In this document: piece by piece, positions 28,201 to 41,900 of the stretch
Layout of the letters: each line of letters begins with the position of its first letter
How positions within the stretch are numbered: the stretch's first letter is position 1
Source: Asterias amurensis
Taxonomy: Eukaryota > Echinodermata > Asteroidea > Forcipulatida > Asteriidae
Assembly: GCF_032118995.1 (NCBI RefSeq)
Contig: NC_092649.1
Location: 24,907,332 to 24,971,331, forward strand
DNA length: 64,000 nucleotides
Direction of reading: 5' to 3'
Notes under the pieces: generated by a model
Told to the model about the DNA's origin: nothing
What the model saw: the letters and a program-made list of their open reading frames with translations, nothing else
The model's database searches: none
Made by a program: the position numbers and the translations under genes

Positions 28201-29928
28201 ATATAAAGGGCATAGTTCCCTGCATAGATCTCAATTGGATGTTCTGCTGCATAAGGGTACCTTCTGTAAAGTTGAATGAGCTTGAATTATCAAAATAGAA
28301 CTGTAACAATTCTATTTTCTACACATAAACAAACACATACATGTACGGAAGTGCATGGTTCCCTTCACACTCCGTATCCGCCCCCCACCAGGATGCTGCG
28401 CTTTCGGTTCGTTCAGTCCAAAAATACAACGTATAAAATGGTTTTCTACTTTAACAACAGGACGTCCGAGCTCCCCATCAGGGTCGGGTCTCAAGGGTCT
28501 CTTGAGAAGGGTCACTGATCCGATCATTCGGCATTTCGGGGATAAGCCTGGGGAGGATCCCAACGGGGAAGTGTCTCCCTTGGGCACCCCAAATGATAGG
28601 AACTTCGCCGTGGAAATTCCCGATGATTTTGAGCGTAAAGGACCGTTGAATGGTGAGTCTTTGGAGGACTCGTGAGTAGTCGGCGCAACGAGTCGGAGTA
28701 ACAACAAAAACACATCTACTACTCTCACTGGCTACAAATAAACTACTGCAAGCTCATTGTGTTTGATTCTAACATGGTCATCATCTTTAATTGGGCAATC
28801 ACGGAATGGACTGATTTGTTCTTTTAACCGTTTATCTCTAAATCAGCTATTACTTTTGGCACATTGATGTGACTATAATGATTTTTAACTTCATGAAACT
28901 TCAATGAGCTAATCCATTCAGATAATCCATAGGGAATTAAGGTGCAGGAATACTTAATATTAATCTCCTCTCAGATGGTATATTATCACTGGCACCAGCA
29001 ACAACAATATTACAATTTCACAAAACCTGCCGGAACACTTGCCTTCGAGAATTTCCTGACTGCCGAAACCATCATAATAGATTGGAGTATATGAAACTCT
29101 GTTAATTGTGGAATGGCCAAGGGGTTAAAAGCACCAGACTCTAGCTCTGGGGTTTCTGATCAGCTGAGTGTTGGTTTGAATCCTGTTCGTGGCACTGAAT
29201 TGTGTCCTTAAACAAGATTCTTCATTACTGCTTCACAGAGCACCAGACTCTAGCTCTGGGGTTTCTGATCAGCCGAGTGTTGGTTTGAATCCTGTTCGTG
29301 GCACTGAATTGTGTCCTTAAACAAGATTCTTCATTACTGCTTCACAGAGCACCAGACTCTAGCTCTGGGGTTTCTGATCAGCTGAGCAAGATGCTTTACC
29401 AAAGTTGCTTTGTCCTTTAGATGGGACATGAAACTGTACTTGCAAATTCTTTGAACAGAACCCCCTAAAATGAATAGAAGTAAACTTTATTTATCAGGAG
29501 TCGGATTTGTGTTTATTTAATTTACTTATTATTTGGGGTCATATAGATCACTAATACATGAGCTCATTGATTTATCTTGTTCTCTTCCTTTAACAATTTA
29601 ACCTTTGACCTTTCTTTTCCACCAGATTATTAGAAGGGTAATTTATCACAACTAATATTTGACACAGACGACATGCTATGTTTTGTTAATCTATGAACAT
29701 GCTTTTATCATTTTTTTGAGAAGGGATTCAAATTGCTATTTTGGTAACGGAATATTAACAACTTGTTTTTGTTTTTTCTCTCTCTTTAAATCATCACAGC
29801 TTAAACAGACTTCATCAAGAGTATTCTGACCTCTGACCTCCATCTTCTAACGCTAAACTTCTTTCTTCCAACAGTAATCAATTATTTCTCCCAACTCCAT
29901 GTAACATATTTTTGTCTGTATATATTTT

Positions 29929-29964
<36 letters not shown>

Positions 29965-32900
29965 CTAAATGTTTACAATTAATAATTATCACCTCTTTTT
30001 CTCCTGTCTATGCATCAACTTTACCATGCACATATTTCTTCTTTTTTTTTTAATCGTTCATTTTATTCATGTTGGTCTATTTCTGTTTCTCGTTGGTGAA
30101 TGTGTTTCTGTCATTTCATAATAAAGACTTCATTTTTGTAATCCATATACAAAAATTTAAGTGTTGTAGACTTAATTGTTGACATTCATGAAATACTGGG
30201 GTTTTTTAAGAAGGGTTTTGTTGCTGTTATTTTTAAGAAAGAAAAATATTATTTTGTATAGTTGTAAATGACTTAATGTGTCAAACTTTCTGTTTGCTAA
30301 ATGCAAATGAAAACCAAAAATTCTTAAAAGCCTGTCACTTTTTGCTTTTCAAATATTACTTGGGTTACGAACCTTAAAATTAAAGAATTTTTCAATTTTT
30401 TGAAAAATTACCTAAATTCTTTGTTATGTTGGCGAGCAATCAACACTCAACTTAAAGTTATCAAACATTGATTGAAATTAAGCAATTGCTACAAAGGTAG
30501 TCGTTGCCTTGAATCGGGCAAGTTGGTCTATGAAAAGCATTTGAAACTGTTTGTTATAAAATGCATACGGTCATAAAGATATTTTATAAGTAGAATATAA
30601 GGATCAACACAAATGTATTTGCACGCCAATTTGTTAGTGTTAGTTCGCAAGGTATAAGGAAAACCATGCAATTTTGGGGGATATTTGTGTGGATCATTAT
30701 ATTCTACTTTTAAAACAACTTCCAACCGTTTCAACTCGCCTGATCCAAGGTACTGTTTACCTTTAAGTTTTGAACACCCTGTGTTCTTCATGTGACCTTT
30801 GACCGACTTTTCCCACAATTCTTTGTCAAGGTGAGGTCAAGAGACCATCGGGTAAGAAGGACATTCCCACCATCACAGAGAACAAATCTGGCACCATCAC
30901 CGTCAAGTACGCACCACAGGAAACTGGCAAACATGAACTGTCTATCAAGTACGGAAGCAGCCATGTACCAGGTAAATCCTTAACAATGTTTTTGATTGCT
31001 CTGGGGTGGATTTCACAAAGAGTTAAGACTAGTCTTATCTCTAGGACTAGTCCTAAGTTAGGATAAGTCCTAACTCTTTGTGAAATCGACCCCAGATGTT
31101 TTGGGGAAGACCCACTTCAAGATATTCAATTACATTTTTGTTTATTTTTTTATTTTTTAAATCTTTAAAATACATCAAGATAACACTCCAAAAAAAGAAA
31201 GGAATTACAAAACTGGGCATAAAGTGAAATCTTAAGTACTTCAAAAGACCTATTGGAAAAAAAAAATAAAAGAATCTACCCCCCCCCCTCCCCCTCCTTA
31301 ATCAGCAAATCAAATACTGTACATAAAAATAATATGGAGACGACTGAACGACAGAGTGAGATAGTGAAAAAAAAACCTTACAATTTGACCGTGGAAACAT
31401 ATTGGTTGATATGAGTTCTATAAAGCGCAACTATTTTTCATTTCTAGGGAGTCCGTTTGAGTTCCACGTTGATGAGCTGAAGAGCGGCCAGGCTACAGCC
31501 TTCGGTCCCGGTCTGACTCATGGTATCTGTGGTGAGACTGCTACCTTCACTGTCAACACAAAGGATGCTGGACCAGGTATGTACATAATATTAATAATAA
31601 GACTTGTCATGCGCACATATCCACCCTGCTTGGTGTTCAAGGTGCAGTAAAACCCGGCAAAAAAAAACAAAAAAAAAAAGAAAAAAAAACAGACACAACA
31701 AAATTCAAGAGTATCATCATAAACTCAAGAACCCACTCAAAACTCATATCTTTCAACAAGGTGTTTTATCAAGGTTCTAGTATTTGTATATGTTTCGCGG
31801 GTTTCAGTTTGGTGAAGGTTTTTTTCTGCACATGGGGAGTCACTGTGCGACCTCATTCCAAGTGGTGTATGATCCTGCTGCGCCATTTTTTTTCTTTCCC
31901 CTGAATGCCTTGATTGATCTTAACCTCTGGAGTGCGTTTTGGCGACCCCCAACTAAAGCTCAACCGAGTCCACAAGTCATTTACCGGTTGGTTTGAACAG
32001 CATCATCACTGCGCTCAACCGAACACGCGAAATGCTTACCCAAGCCCAATGTTTCTGGTTGGGGTCGCCAAAACGCACTCCAGGGGAAGGCATTATGGGA
32101 AAGAAAACAAAATGGCGCAACAGGATCATAAAATAACCAAATATATTGGATATTTTAAATAGTCCCGTGGGTGATCCATTCTGTTTTGGAGACTATGCGG
32201 GGATATAGGAAGTCATAAAATAACTGGCCCTTCTCATTCTTTTTGATCTTGTGATTTGTCTAACTGTATGCAGTTTAGGGTGACCACATAAACACATAAT
32301 TCATTTGAAATGTATTGAGTCGAAATGCATTCATTTTTGTACACACGCATACTGAGTGCCCGACAAGAGCATCGTAATTAAATACTGTAAAAAGTACACC
32401 AACTGTTCTGTCTCCTATGAACAGAGAGTGTGAAATGAAGATATTTTACTGAAAAACTGTGATTTATTTTGTGCGTAGGTGGCCTGGCCCTTGCAGTAGA
32501 AGGTCCCTCCAAGGCGGAGATCAAGTGTGTAGACAACAAAGATGGAACATGTAACGTGACATACTTCCCACAGAAGATCGGCCAGTACGAGGTCACTGTC
32601 AAGTTCGCCGACAAGCATGTCCCAGGCAGTCCATTTAAGGCTAACGTTGTCGGTAAGTTCATGAAGGTTGTCCTAAAGGCACTTGGGTCGATTTCACAAA
32701 GAGTTAGGACTAGTCCTAACTTACATGTAGAACTAGTCCTAAGGGATATTAAAAATGTACAGCTAGTCTTAAGTTAGGACTAGTAACTCGTCCCAACTCG
32801 AGATAAGACTAGTCCTAACTCTTTGTGAAATCCACCCCTGGACACTATAGACCGTATTGAATATGTCTTCACGCGGCTCAAATATCTGACCTACAAGATA

Positions 32901-35900
32901 GCATCTGGGCGCGTGCGTGTGTGTGTGCCTGCATGTGCCGTAGAAATCAAACCAGGATTTTTGTGTGCAGCGTGCTTCGATGATGTACGCGTTTGGACGC
33001 GCATACAGTTTGCCCTACAATGTGGCGACTTTTCATAGCAAAAAGGGGTTATTCAATACGGTCTATTGATAACTATTCAAAATAATTGTTAGCATAAAAA
33101 CTTGCTTGGTATCGAGCAATGGAGAGCTGTTGATAGTATCAAACATTGTGAGGAAAAGCGCTCTGTGAAGCAACATTTTAGAAACAAGTTTTTAAGAAAG
33201 AGGTAGTTACTCACTCGGATATTAACATGCCTCAGGCTGGAAGCCTTTTATTAGGCATCTGAAAGCACACAAATTGGTGCAACAAGGGTGTTTTTCTTTC
33301 ATTATTCTCTTGCACCTTCCAATTAACTTTTTTTTTAAAATGGATTTCACATTTTATGTGGGTGGTGGGATACATCAAGTAAGGATAATGGGGTGGATTT
33401 CACAAAGAGTGAAGACTAGCCTTAGCTCGAGTTAGGATGAGTCAGGACTAGCCTTAAGTTTTTAATTTCTCCTAGGCTTAATGACCTGGGGTCGATTTCA
33501 CAAAGAGTTAGGACTCTTCTTATCTCGAGTTAGGACGAGTAACTCATCCTAATTTAGGAATAATTTTTAGGTCTGCATGCTACAGTGCAGGGTTGGGACT
33601 TGTCCTAAGTCGTAAGATTAGTCTGAAGTTAAGAAGAGTTTTGTGAAATCGACCACAGGGCACATTGGTAAAGTTATTTTGAAATGCGCTATATATAAGA
33701 ACTAGTTGTTATTATTATTATCCTTGTGTTTTACCAACAGACAAGGCAGGCAGTATGATGTCAATCGGAGCAGCTAGCGATGTTCCTCTTAAGATCACGG
33801 AGACTGACATCACTCAACTCAAGGCTTCCATTACTCCACCCAGTGGAGGAGAAGAACCATGCACTCTGAAACGTCTTCCCAACGGAAATATCGGTGAGTC
33901 CTCATGATGGAACTGCATTGAAAACCACAGTCAACAATGAAACGTTTTCCGACAGCTTTCTCTGTCTAAATGGCAAAAAAAAACATTAAAAAAATATCAA
34001 ACCTGTGTGCTGTGGACGCACAGCATTCTTCTCCTTGGAAAGATTAGACTTACAAAAAAGTGAATTCCCGCAGCCCAAACATTGATCAAGATGGACATGA
34101 AACTCGGCGGAACATGTCTGACTGAAGCGTCCATTGAAGCAAAGGATTGGGGGATACATTTCTGGTCCCAAAACAAAGTCTAAAAGGGTTTTCCAATGAC
34201 GAGCATAACATCACAAAATATGCTCTTGAAAATCAAGTACTTTGGCATTGGTAGCATTTTGCTCTGCTACGGTGTATCAGGAAGCTCTCTCAGCGAATAT
34301 AGTTTAAGAAGCTCTATGAAATTTGGTTCTGTTTGAGATGCCTGTCAGTTGTGATAACGTACAATATAAGAACTACATATTAAACTTGTTATTAAATCTT
34401 AAAGGGAAGGTACACGTTTGGTAAATGTCAATGACCAGTCTTCTCACATGGTGTATCCCATCATAACCATAAAATAACAAGCCTGTGAAAATTTGGGCTC
34501 AATTGGTCATCAAAGTTCATTAAAGAAATAAAAGACTTCTAGCTAGAAGTCTCTTATTATTTTAGTGAGAAATTACCTCTTTCTCAAAAACTACATTACT
34601 TCAGATGGAGTTGTTTCCCACAATGTTTTATACTACCCACAGCTCTCCAATGCTCGTTACAAAGTCAGTTTTTAAGTTAATATTTGTTTTGAGTAACTAC
34701 CAAACGTGTACCTTCCCTTTAAGAAGTTCTGAAATATGTTGTTTATAGTATATATCTTTTAATGAAGGGGGGGGGGCATTTTGATATTATCAAAATGTTT
34801 AATAATCTGACGTCTTCATTCCAACAGGTATCACATTCACACCCAAGGAGGTCGGGGAGCATCTTGTCACCGTTAAGAAGTTCAACCGTCAAATCCCAGG
34901 TAGCCCCTTCAAGATCATTGTCGGCTCCCAGGAGGTTGGCGACTCCTCTAAGGTCAAAGTCCGAGGGCGTGGAATCTCTGACGCCGATGCTGGCCAAATG
35001 GCGGAGTTTGTTGTGGACACCAGGGATGCTGGTATGTTGCTTTCTCTTCATGAAATTGTGGTTTTTGGTTGATTAGAATTGAAGTTCAAAAGAAGAAAAT
35101 GATGTTTACTGAACAAGTAAAAAGAAATCTCCAATTAAAATGATTTCATTGTCCTAAATAAATAAGCATGAAATTAAATGCATTCCAGATTCATTATAAT
35201 CAAGAATACTAAATGCAGATTTCTAGATTCACAGTTATAAAGGGAGAACTGAAAAGAAATAGAGCACTTTTTGCCCCTAAAACTTACTTTTTACTCCAAG
35301 AGCGGATGATGAAATTGCTAGTCACTAAAAGAAGTTAAGGGCAAACCCTACAAGGGAAAGTATATTGTAAAAGTGTAGCATTTGGTTTAAAGGGCAAATG
35401 TCGGCCCCAAAAAGTAGTAATATGCTTTTGAACTAGAGATTAACATCAAAAGTCAGTGTATAGACGATGTGACCTCTGACGTCACACGAAAACCATAACA
35501 TGATTCGCGCGCATACCGCCGGGCAAAACCTTTGTGTTTTGGCAGCCAGCTAGAAAGTGTGTGCAATCTTACCATGACTACGGGTGTTTTTGCCCGGCGA
35601 AACATGACGTATACAGTGTTTTTTCAACAGAGGGCGGTTTGAATGTAAACATAGGTCACATCGTCTATAGGCTCTAGGATAAAATTGCCTCGTTTTGTTT
35701 GACAGGCTATGGAGGTTTGGGTGTATCCATTGAGGGTCCTAGTAAGACTGAAATCAACTGCTCTGATCTTGGCGATGGTACGTGTGCAGTGACCTACAGA
35801 CCAGCCGAGCCCGGCACCTACAAACTCAACGTCCGCTTTGCCGAGCAGGACATCCCTGGTAGCCCGTTCAACGTCAAGGTACACCCAGAGGATGGTAGCT

Positions 35901-38900
35901 GCATGGAACCACTGATGCAGGCTACACTGGACAAGCCAACCCGGGCTGCTCCCGTATCGCACATTGGCAGCGAATGTGAACTTGGCTTGAAGATTCCAGG
36001 TATGTCATTGTACAGTATGTCTCTTGACGTCTAGCTTTAACAGATGCTAACTTTTATCAGGAAAAATAGTATAATTTGTTTTTACCCTTACACTGATGTG
36101 TATTAAGCTCTGTATCCTCAGTGTTTTCCTGAGTTCTGTGAAATCAGAGCATCATCTGTTGTGTTCCAAGCCAAGTATGGTCAAGCTCAAATCACTGCTT
36201 ATCACAGAATCATGTTCTGAGGGCCTGCATGCTTGTGAGGTGCTTAATTTTATGACTAAGATCTTTGTCACACAAGGCAATTTTTACAGGCATTTCGAGG
36301 CAACCAACTGCAGTGCATGCTTCCAGACCACTATGGTAGCATATGAGTAATTTTTCAAACAATGTTTTACGATTCCCAGGAATAGTATGTGTACATTCAA
36401 ATGTGAATTGGGTTGGAACTTGTAATTGCTGGGGCTGATTTCACAAAGAGCTGAGATCTTAACTGCAAATCAATCGTACATGTAGTTGCTTAGTAAAGTG
36501 TGATGTCATAGTACAAATCACTATGGTGATACTGAAGCTTTGTCTTACCATGGATTTTATTGCTTTGTGAAATCGAGCGCTGGAATAAATATTTAATAAA
36601 TAAACAAATATTGTCTATGATATATTCTTTATCTAGATACTGATCCACTGGACATGACAGCACAAGTGACTAACCCTAAGGGTAAGACTGAAGATGCTGA
36701 GATTGTTGATGGAGCGGACTGCCGCTACGTCGTCAGGTTTGTCCCCACTATGGACGGGGTCCACACAGTCAGCGTTAAGAGCAGAGGCCTGCATGTGCCA
36801 GGTAACTATGCATTGACACACATAGTTAAGACACCATTAATTCTGTCTTTCACTTTGACAATCCTAGGTTTGATTTCACTCACTAAGATTCATCTCAAGA
36901 TGAGTTGTCATTATTACCATTGGTAAAACATTTGTGACATCACAATAAAATTCAAGCAGAAGTATTTATGTGACAAATATGACATAATTATTTTATATCA
37001 TCAATATGAGTTTGCTTCCAGTGCTGCTCTACCTGTTTTCTTAATAGATTTTCTGTTGAAAGAGGAGTTGACAGATTTCCATGAATCCAGATTGTAACCT
37101 TCATGATGTAATTCTGCCACTAAGGCCCAATTTCATAAAGCCTTTATAAGCACAAAAACTTGCTACGCTCGGAATAATACAGCTTAGCAGAAACAGATAC
37201 ATTATGTTTGCATTGTTGTGGCTGGTCCCCTACTCAAGTTGTGCTCGGCAAAGAAATTTGTCAAGAAATATTTTCTGCTTAACAGTTTTATGAAGTTGGG
37301 CCTAGACCATTTGTTACAAAGAGGTTCACATGGCATTGCTGCAAGCATAAAGTCTGGACAATTTAAACCCACATTTTTGAAGAGAAAATATTTTCTTGAT
37401 TGAACCTTAGGATGGTCTTATCATGGTTATATTTGTTTTGTGTGTATTAACAGGAAGTCCCTTCCAGTTCACTGTTGGTCCTTTCGGTGAGGGAGGAGCT
37501 CACAAGGTCCACGCTGGAGGCCCAGGACTGGAACGTGGAGAGATCAATGTACCAGGTTAGTTGTTTGTTGTTGTTTATTTCGGCTGGTGTCCTCGAACTG
37601 TGATGGCCCTCCAGGGTTCAAAAGATTTACGTAGGTCATTCAACCACGTTTCCTGCATCATCCGTACAACTAGACCAGGTCTAAGATCTATCAGAAATAT
37701 GCTCCATGTTCCTCGAACTCGGCTGGTCAGTTATGGGGACAGGGCTTACTCCAACATAGCACCAAGACTCTGGAACTCACTTCCGGATTACCTCAGACAA
37801 ATGCACAACATCACTCTCTTCCAGCAGAAACTCAAAACACACTTATTCTTGCTTGCTTTCCAACATCTTGACAAAACTTGACCGGCGCCTTTGAATGTTT
37901 CTCCTTTTCAGTAAAGTGCGCCTTATAAATGCTGTAGTCTATTATTATTATCATGTTTTGGTTCCCAGTGGATGAGTTTTGATGCAGACTCTTGCTCTTA
38001 CTTAAGTGCCCAGCAAATCTTATTCCTCGATCCCTGATCTTATCACTCAATCTTGGCAACTCTTCATACAGCTCTGCGTTTGTCATTCGCTGTTTCCAGT
38101 CAACATTTAGGAACATCCAAACCCTTACCTTATTCTCTGCCCCCCCTCCCCCCTCCCCCCTCCAACCTCGTCTGTCCCTTTCCTTACCCTAAACCTATTC
38201 CCTATTATTTGCAGTCGCCTCTGAATTCCTCCATATCTTCAACCAATAACAATGTTCATCTCTTCAGAAACAACATGAAATAGAAAATTTAGTATTTTGT
38301 TATAGAAGTTGGGATACTCTGTTAACATACTACGTCGGAAAATTTCATATCCAGACATGACCTTTACTTTGACCTCTTGAATTGAAGTAGGTCTAACCTT
38401 GAAGATGTTTGTACATGTGGCTGCTATGGGCAGTTTGGTACCAGCCGCTTGTGGCTGCTATGGGCAGTTTGGTACCAGCCGCTTGTGGCCGCTATGGTCT
38501 CTAAATGCTTAACAAAACAAGGATTTCAACAGAGAGCAGTTTACCTATAAACAAAGGGCACATGGTCTATACACCCAGTGTCTCGTTGGTGCTAAGCAGT
38601 CCCTGCACACCTTTTAATGGCGTATTAATGCTTCATTTCTAATCATTGTCTGCCACAGCTGAGTTCACCGTCTGGACACGTGAAGCTGGTCCCGGAAAAC
38701 TTAGCATCTCTGTGAAGGGTCCTGCTAAGGCCAAGATTGACATCCAAGACAACAAAGATGGCTCCTACCAAGTCATCTATACACCAACAGCACCAGGTGA
38801 TTACAAACAAAATTCTTGGTTTTAAAATAAAAGCAAGAAATCTTCCCTCATTTTCTTAAAGGCACTGGACACTATTGGTAATTACTCAAAATAATTGTTA

Positions 38901-41900
38901 GCATTAAAACTGACTTGGTAACGAGCAATGGAGAGCTGTTGATAGTATAAAACAGTGTGAGAAACGGCTCCCTCTGAAGTAACGTAGTTGTTGAGAAAGA
39001 GGTATTTTCCACTGAAGTATTAACAGACTTCAGGCTTGGAGCCTCTTTTAGGCATTTGAAAGCACCCAAATTTGTTCAACCAGGGTGTTTTTTTTTTTTA
39101 ATTCGCCTTGCAAATTTGATGACCAACTGAGTCAATATTTTCACAGGTTGTTGGGATACACCCAAACTTAGAATACTGTTCCTTGGCAATAGCAATTGTG
39201 CACCATGCCTTTTTAAGGCATTAACTTAGCAATTGACGAAGATAGAAACTTAATCAGAAATTTACACCGCTCAAACTTGTCTTTGCGTGACAGAAACCAT
39301 TGGTCAGTTACCAAAGGTGTCCGGCCGTCGATTTCACAAAACTCTTCCTAACTTAAGACTAATCTTAGGACTTATATGTACATGTAGGACGAGTCCCAAC
39401 ACTGCACTGTAGCATGCAGACCTTAAGATTAATCCTGTCCTAACTCGAGATAAGACGAGTCCTAGCTCTTTTTGAAATCGACGGGAGTGCCTTTAAAAAA
39501 ACTATCAGTTCTACCTTGTACATCACTCACAATGACTAGACAGAATAGACCCCCCATTACTAAGTTTCTATGATATCTCTTATTCACAGGTGAATATGTG
39601 ATTGACATCATGTACAATGACCAGCCGATCCCTGATAGCCCATTCAAAGCTATGGTCACTCCAGCCATCGGTGAAGCCAGAAGACTCAGTGTATCATCTA
39701 TCCATGTAAGTCACTCAACAAATAGACCCCCAAAATACTGCCATAAGCCTAAAACGGGAACCTCACTGAGGTCAATGAAAACCTACCATTGGCTGAGAGT
39801 TGTGCAAGACACTCACACCCGTGCATGAAATCAAGACCCTGTCCCCTTTAGGCCTGGGCGAATAATTCGAATATCCGGTTAATGGCGAATAGGTTTTCCT
39901 ATCCGTAACCGCGAATGCCATTTTTTTCTTAACCGGATATCCGCCATGGGCGCAAATACCTATTTATAAACCGGAAAGTCCTGTAGTTACAACCAAGTAA
40001 CCAGATTTTCTTTAATATCCGAATATCCGCGGACGTCGAGTGACAACTGATAGGAATATTTTGTTTGAATCCTTATGAAACTTCTTTTAAGACAGCATAA
40101 AACGGCATAAATTAAGTATTAACTATGCTCACCTCCAGGAAGAGTTTAAACAATGACATTTCTGACGTAATTTGTTCAAAGATTACGAAAGTTTTCCTTC
40201 ACGTAGAGTCAATCACGATCAAAAGAAAAAGCAAATCGCCATCTTTAAATTAGATCCAGTTATTTTTATGGATGAACCGAGTGACACTGTCTTAAACTAA
40301 TATCAATCGGCCCATAAGGTCTCATTCACAAACGAACAGCGCCCTCTAGTGGCAATTTTTTTATATTTTTTTTAATTATATTTTATTATATATATAGAAA
40401 GCGCCCTCTAGCGACAAAAAAAACTATTCGAATATCCGGTTAATTTTGGATAGTTGGCCAGCGGTAACCGAATACCAAAATTTCACTATTCGGTCAAGGG
40501 TTCTATAAGCTCTCGTTGATTGTGTACAGTTTATTGATCAGGAAATGTCTTGTGATTTCATTGGTACAGGAGAGTGGTCTGAAGGCCAATCAGCCTTGCT
40601 CATTCGCTGTTCAACTAAATGGTGCTAAGGGAGATCTTAAAGCTAAAGCTGTAGCGCCCTCTGGTGTTGAGGATGAGTGCACTATCACAGAGATCGATAA
40701 CGGTAAGCAAAATTGTCCATCACTTTAACCATTTGAAGTAAATTATTCTCTCACAAGAAGCAATTTGAGATTTTCTGTGCCATGTTCTATCCAAACTATA
40801 TTTTCTTTGATATGTGTATTTTTAGTTTGTTATTACTAAAGAGAGGTTTGTGGTAACACCATGTGAATATCTCTTTGGGTAGTGTTGGCTCTGACAAGAA
40901 CCGGTGGTTAACGACCAGAACCAAAACTACTCAAAAAGAGATATTCTCATGGTGTTACCACAAACCTCTCTTAGTTATACGTACTTCCACCATGCAAAGT
41001 TTCAAGTCCTATAGACGATGTGACCTCTGACGTCACTCGAAAACCATAACATGTTTTGGCAGCCAGCTAGAAAGTGTCTGCAATCTTACCATGACTATGT
41101 GTCTTTTTGCCCAGCAAAACATGACGCATAAAGTGTTTTTTTCAACAGAGGGCGGTTTGAATGTAAATACATCGTCTATACTTTCTCTACTTTTTATGTA
41201 TTTTATTATATGTTAAAATGAGTAGGGTTGATTGCCTTAGCTTTCGTTCCAACCGGACCATATTCAGAGACAAACACATGTCCATTTACAACAAAAAGAG
41301 GGGGCAATCATTAAGGGAAGTGACCTAGAAAAAGAGTTTTTGGAAACAATTGGTTAATTTTTTTAATTCACAATCTGTCAGCCATCAAGCAGTTTCAAAT
41401 AAACCATTTTTAATAAATCAATAATCAAATTTCACCGGTATCCTCTATGTCCGTGCAGAGAACTACGCTGTTCGCTTCTTGCCTCGTGAGAACGGAGTCC
41501 ATCTTATCCATGTCTTCTTCAAGGATGCCCCAATCCCAGGCAGTCCCTTCAGGGTTCGTGTTGGAGGACCTGATGTCATCGGTGACCCAGGCATGGTCCA
41601 TGCCTACGGCGACGGCTTGGATAAAGGACGAACAGGTACAATCTTTTTCTTAATATGTCCTGGGAATGTTCAATTTAGAAAAGCAATAATAGTTTGTTTA
41701 CAATTTCTTTTTGCCCTTTACACCAACATGTTTTAGGCACTATATTCACTTAATACCTTCTCAAGTTCTCAAAATTTCATAAGTACAGAGTACTTAAAAT
41801 ACATCAGTTTTATCCCTGAAACTAAAGTATACAAAATAACTATTATCTATTATAATTTGTTTGTATTTGTCAGTTTTCACAGAGAAATAACTAACAGCTT

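Noticed and set aside
15051..28652. An independent gene nested in the filamin intron
   Set aside because: Considered for the cassettes. No initiator exon or promoter-like region was evident, and all borders are in the filamin phase on both sides. Cassette exons of filamin are the simpler reading, but transcripts could still change this.
28312..28728. 138-codon open frame on the - strand over Z2
   Set aside because: It is antisense to cassette 14, which has good splice borders, filamin phase and a paralogue. The - strand frame has no recognised similarity.
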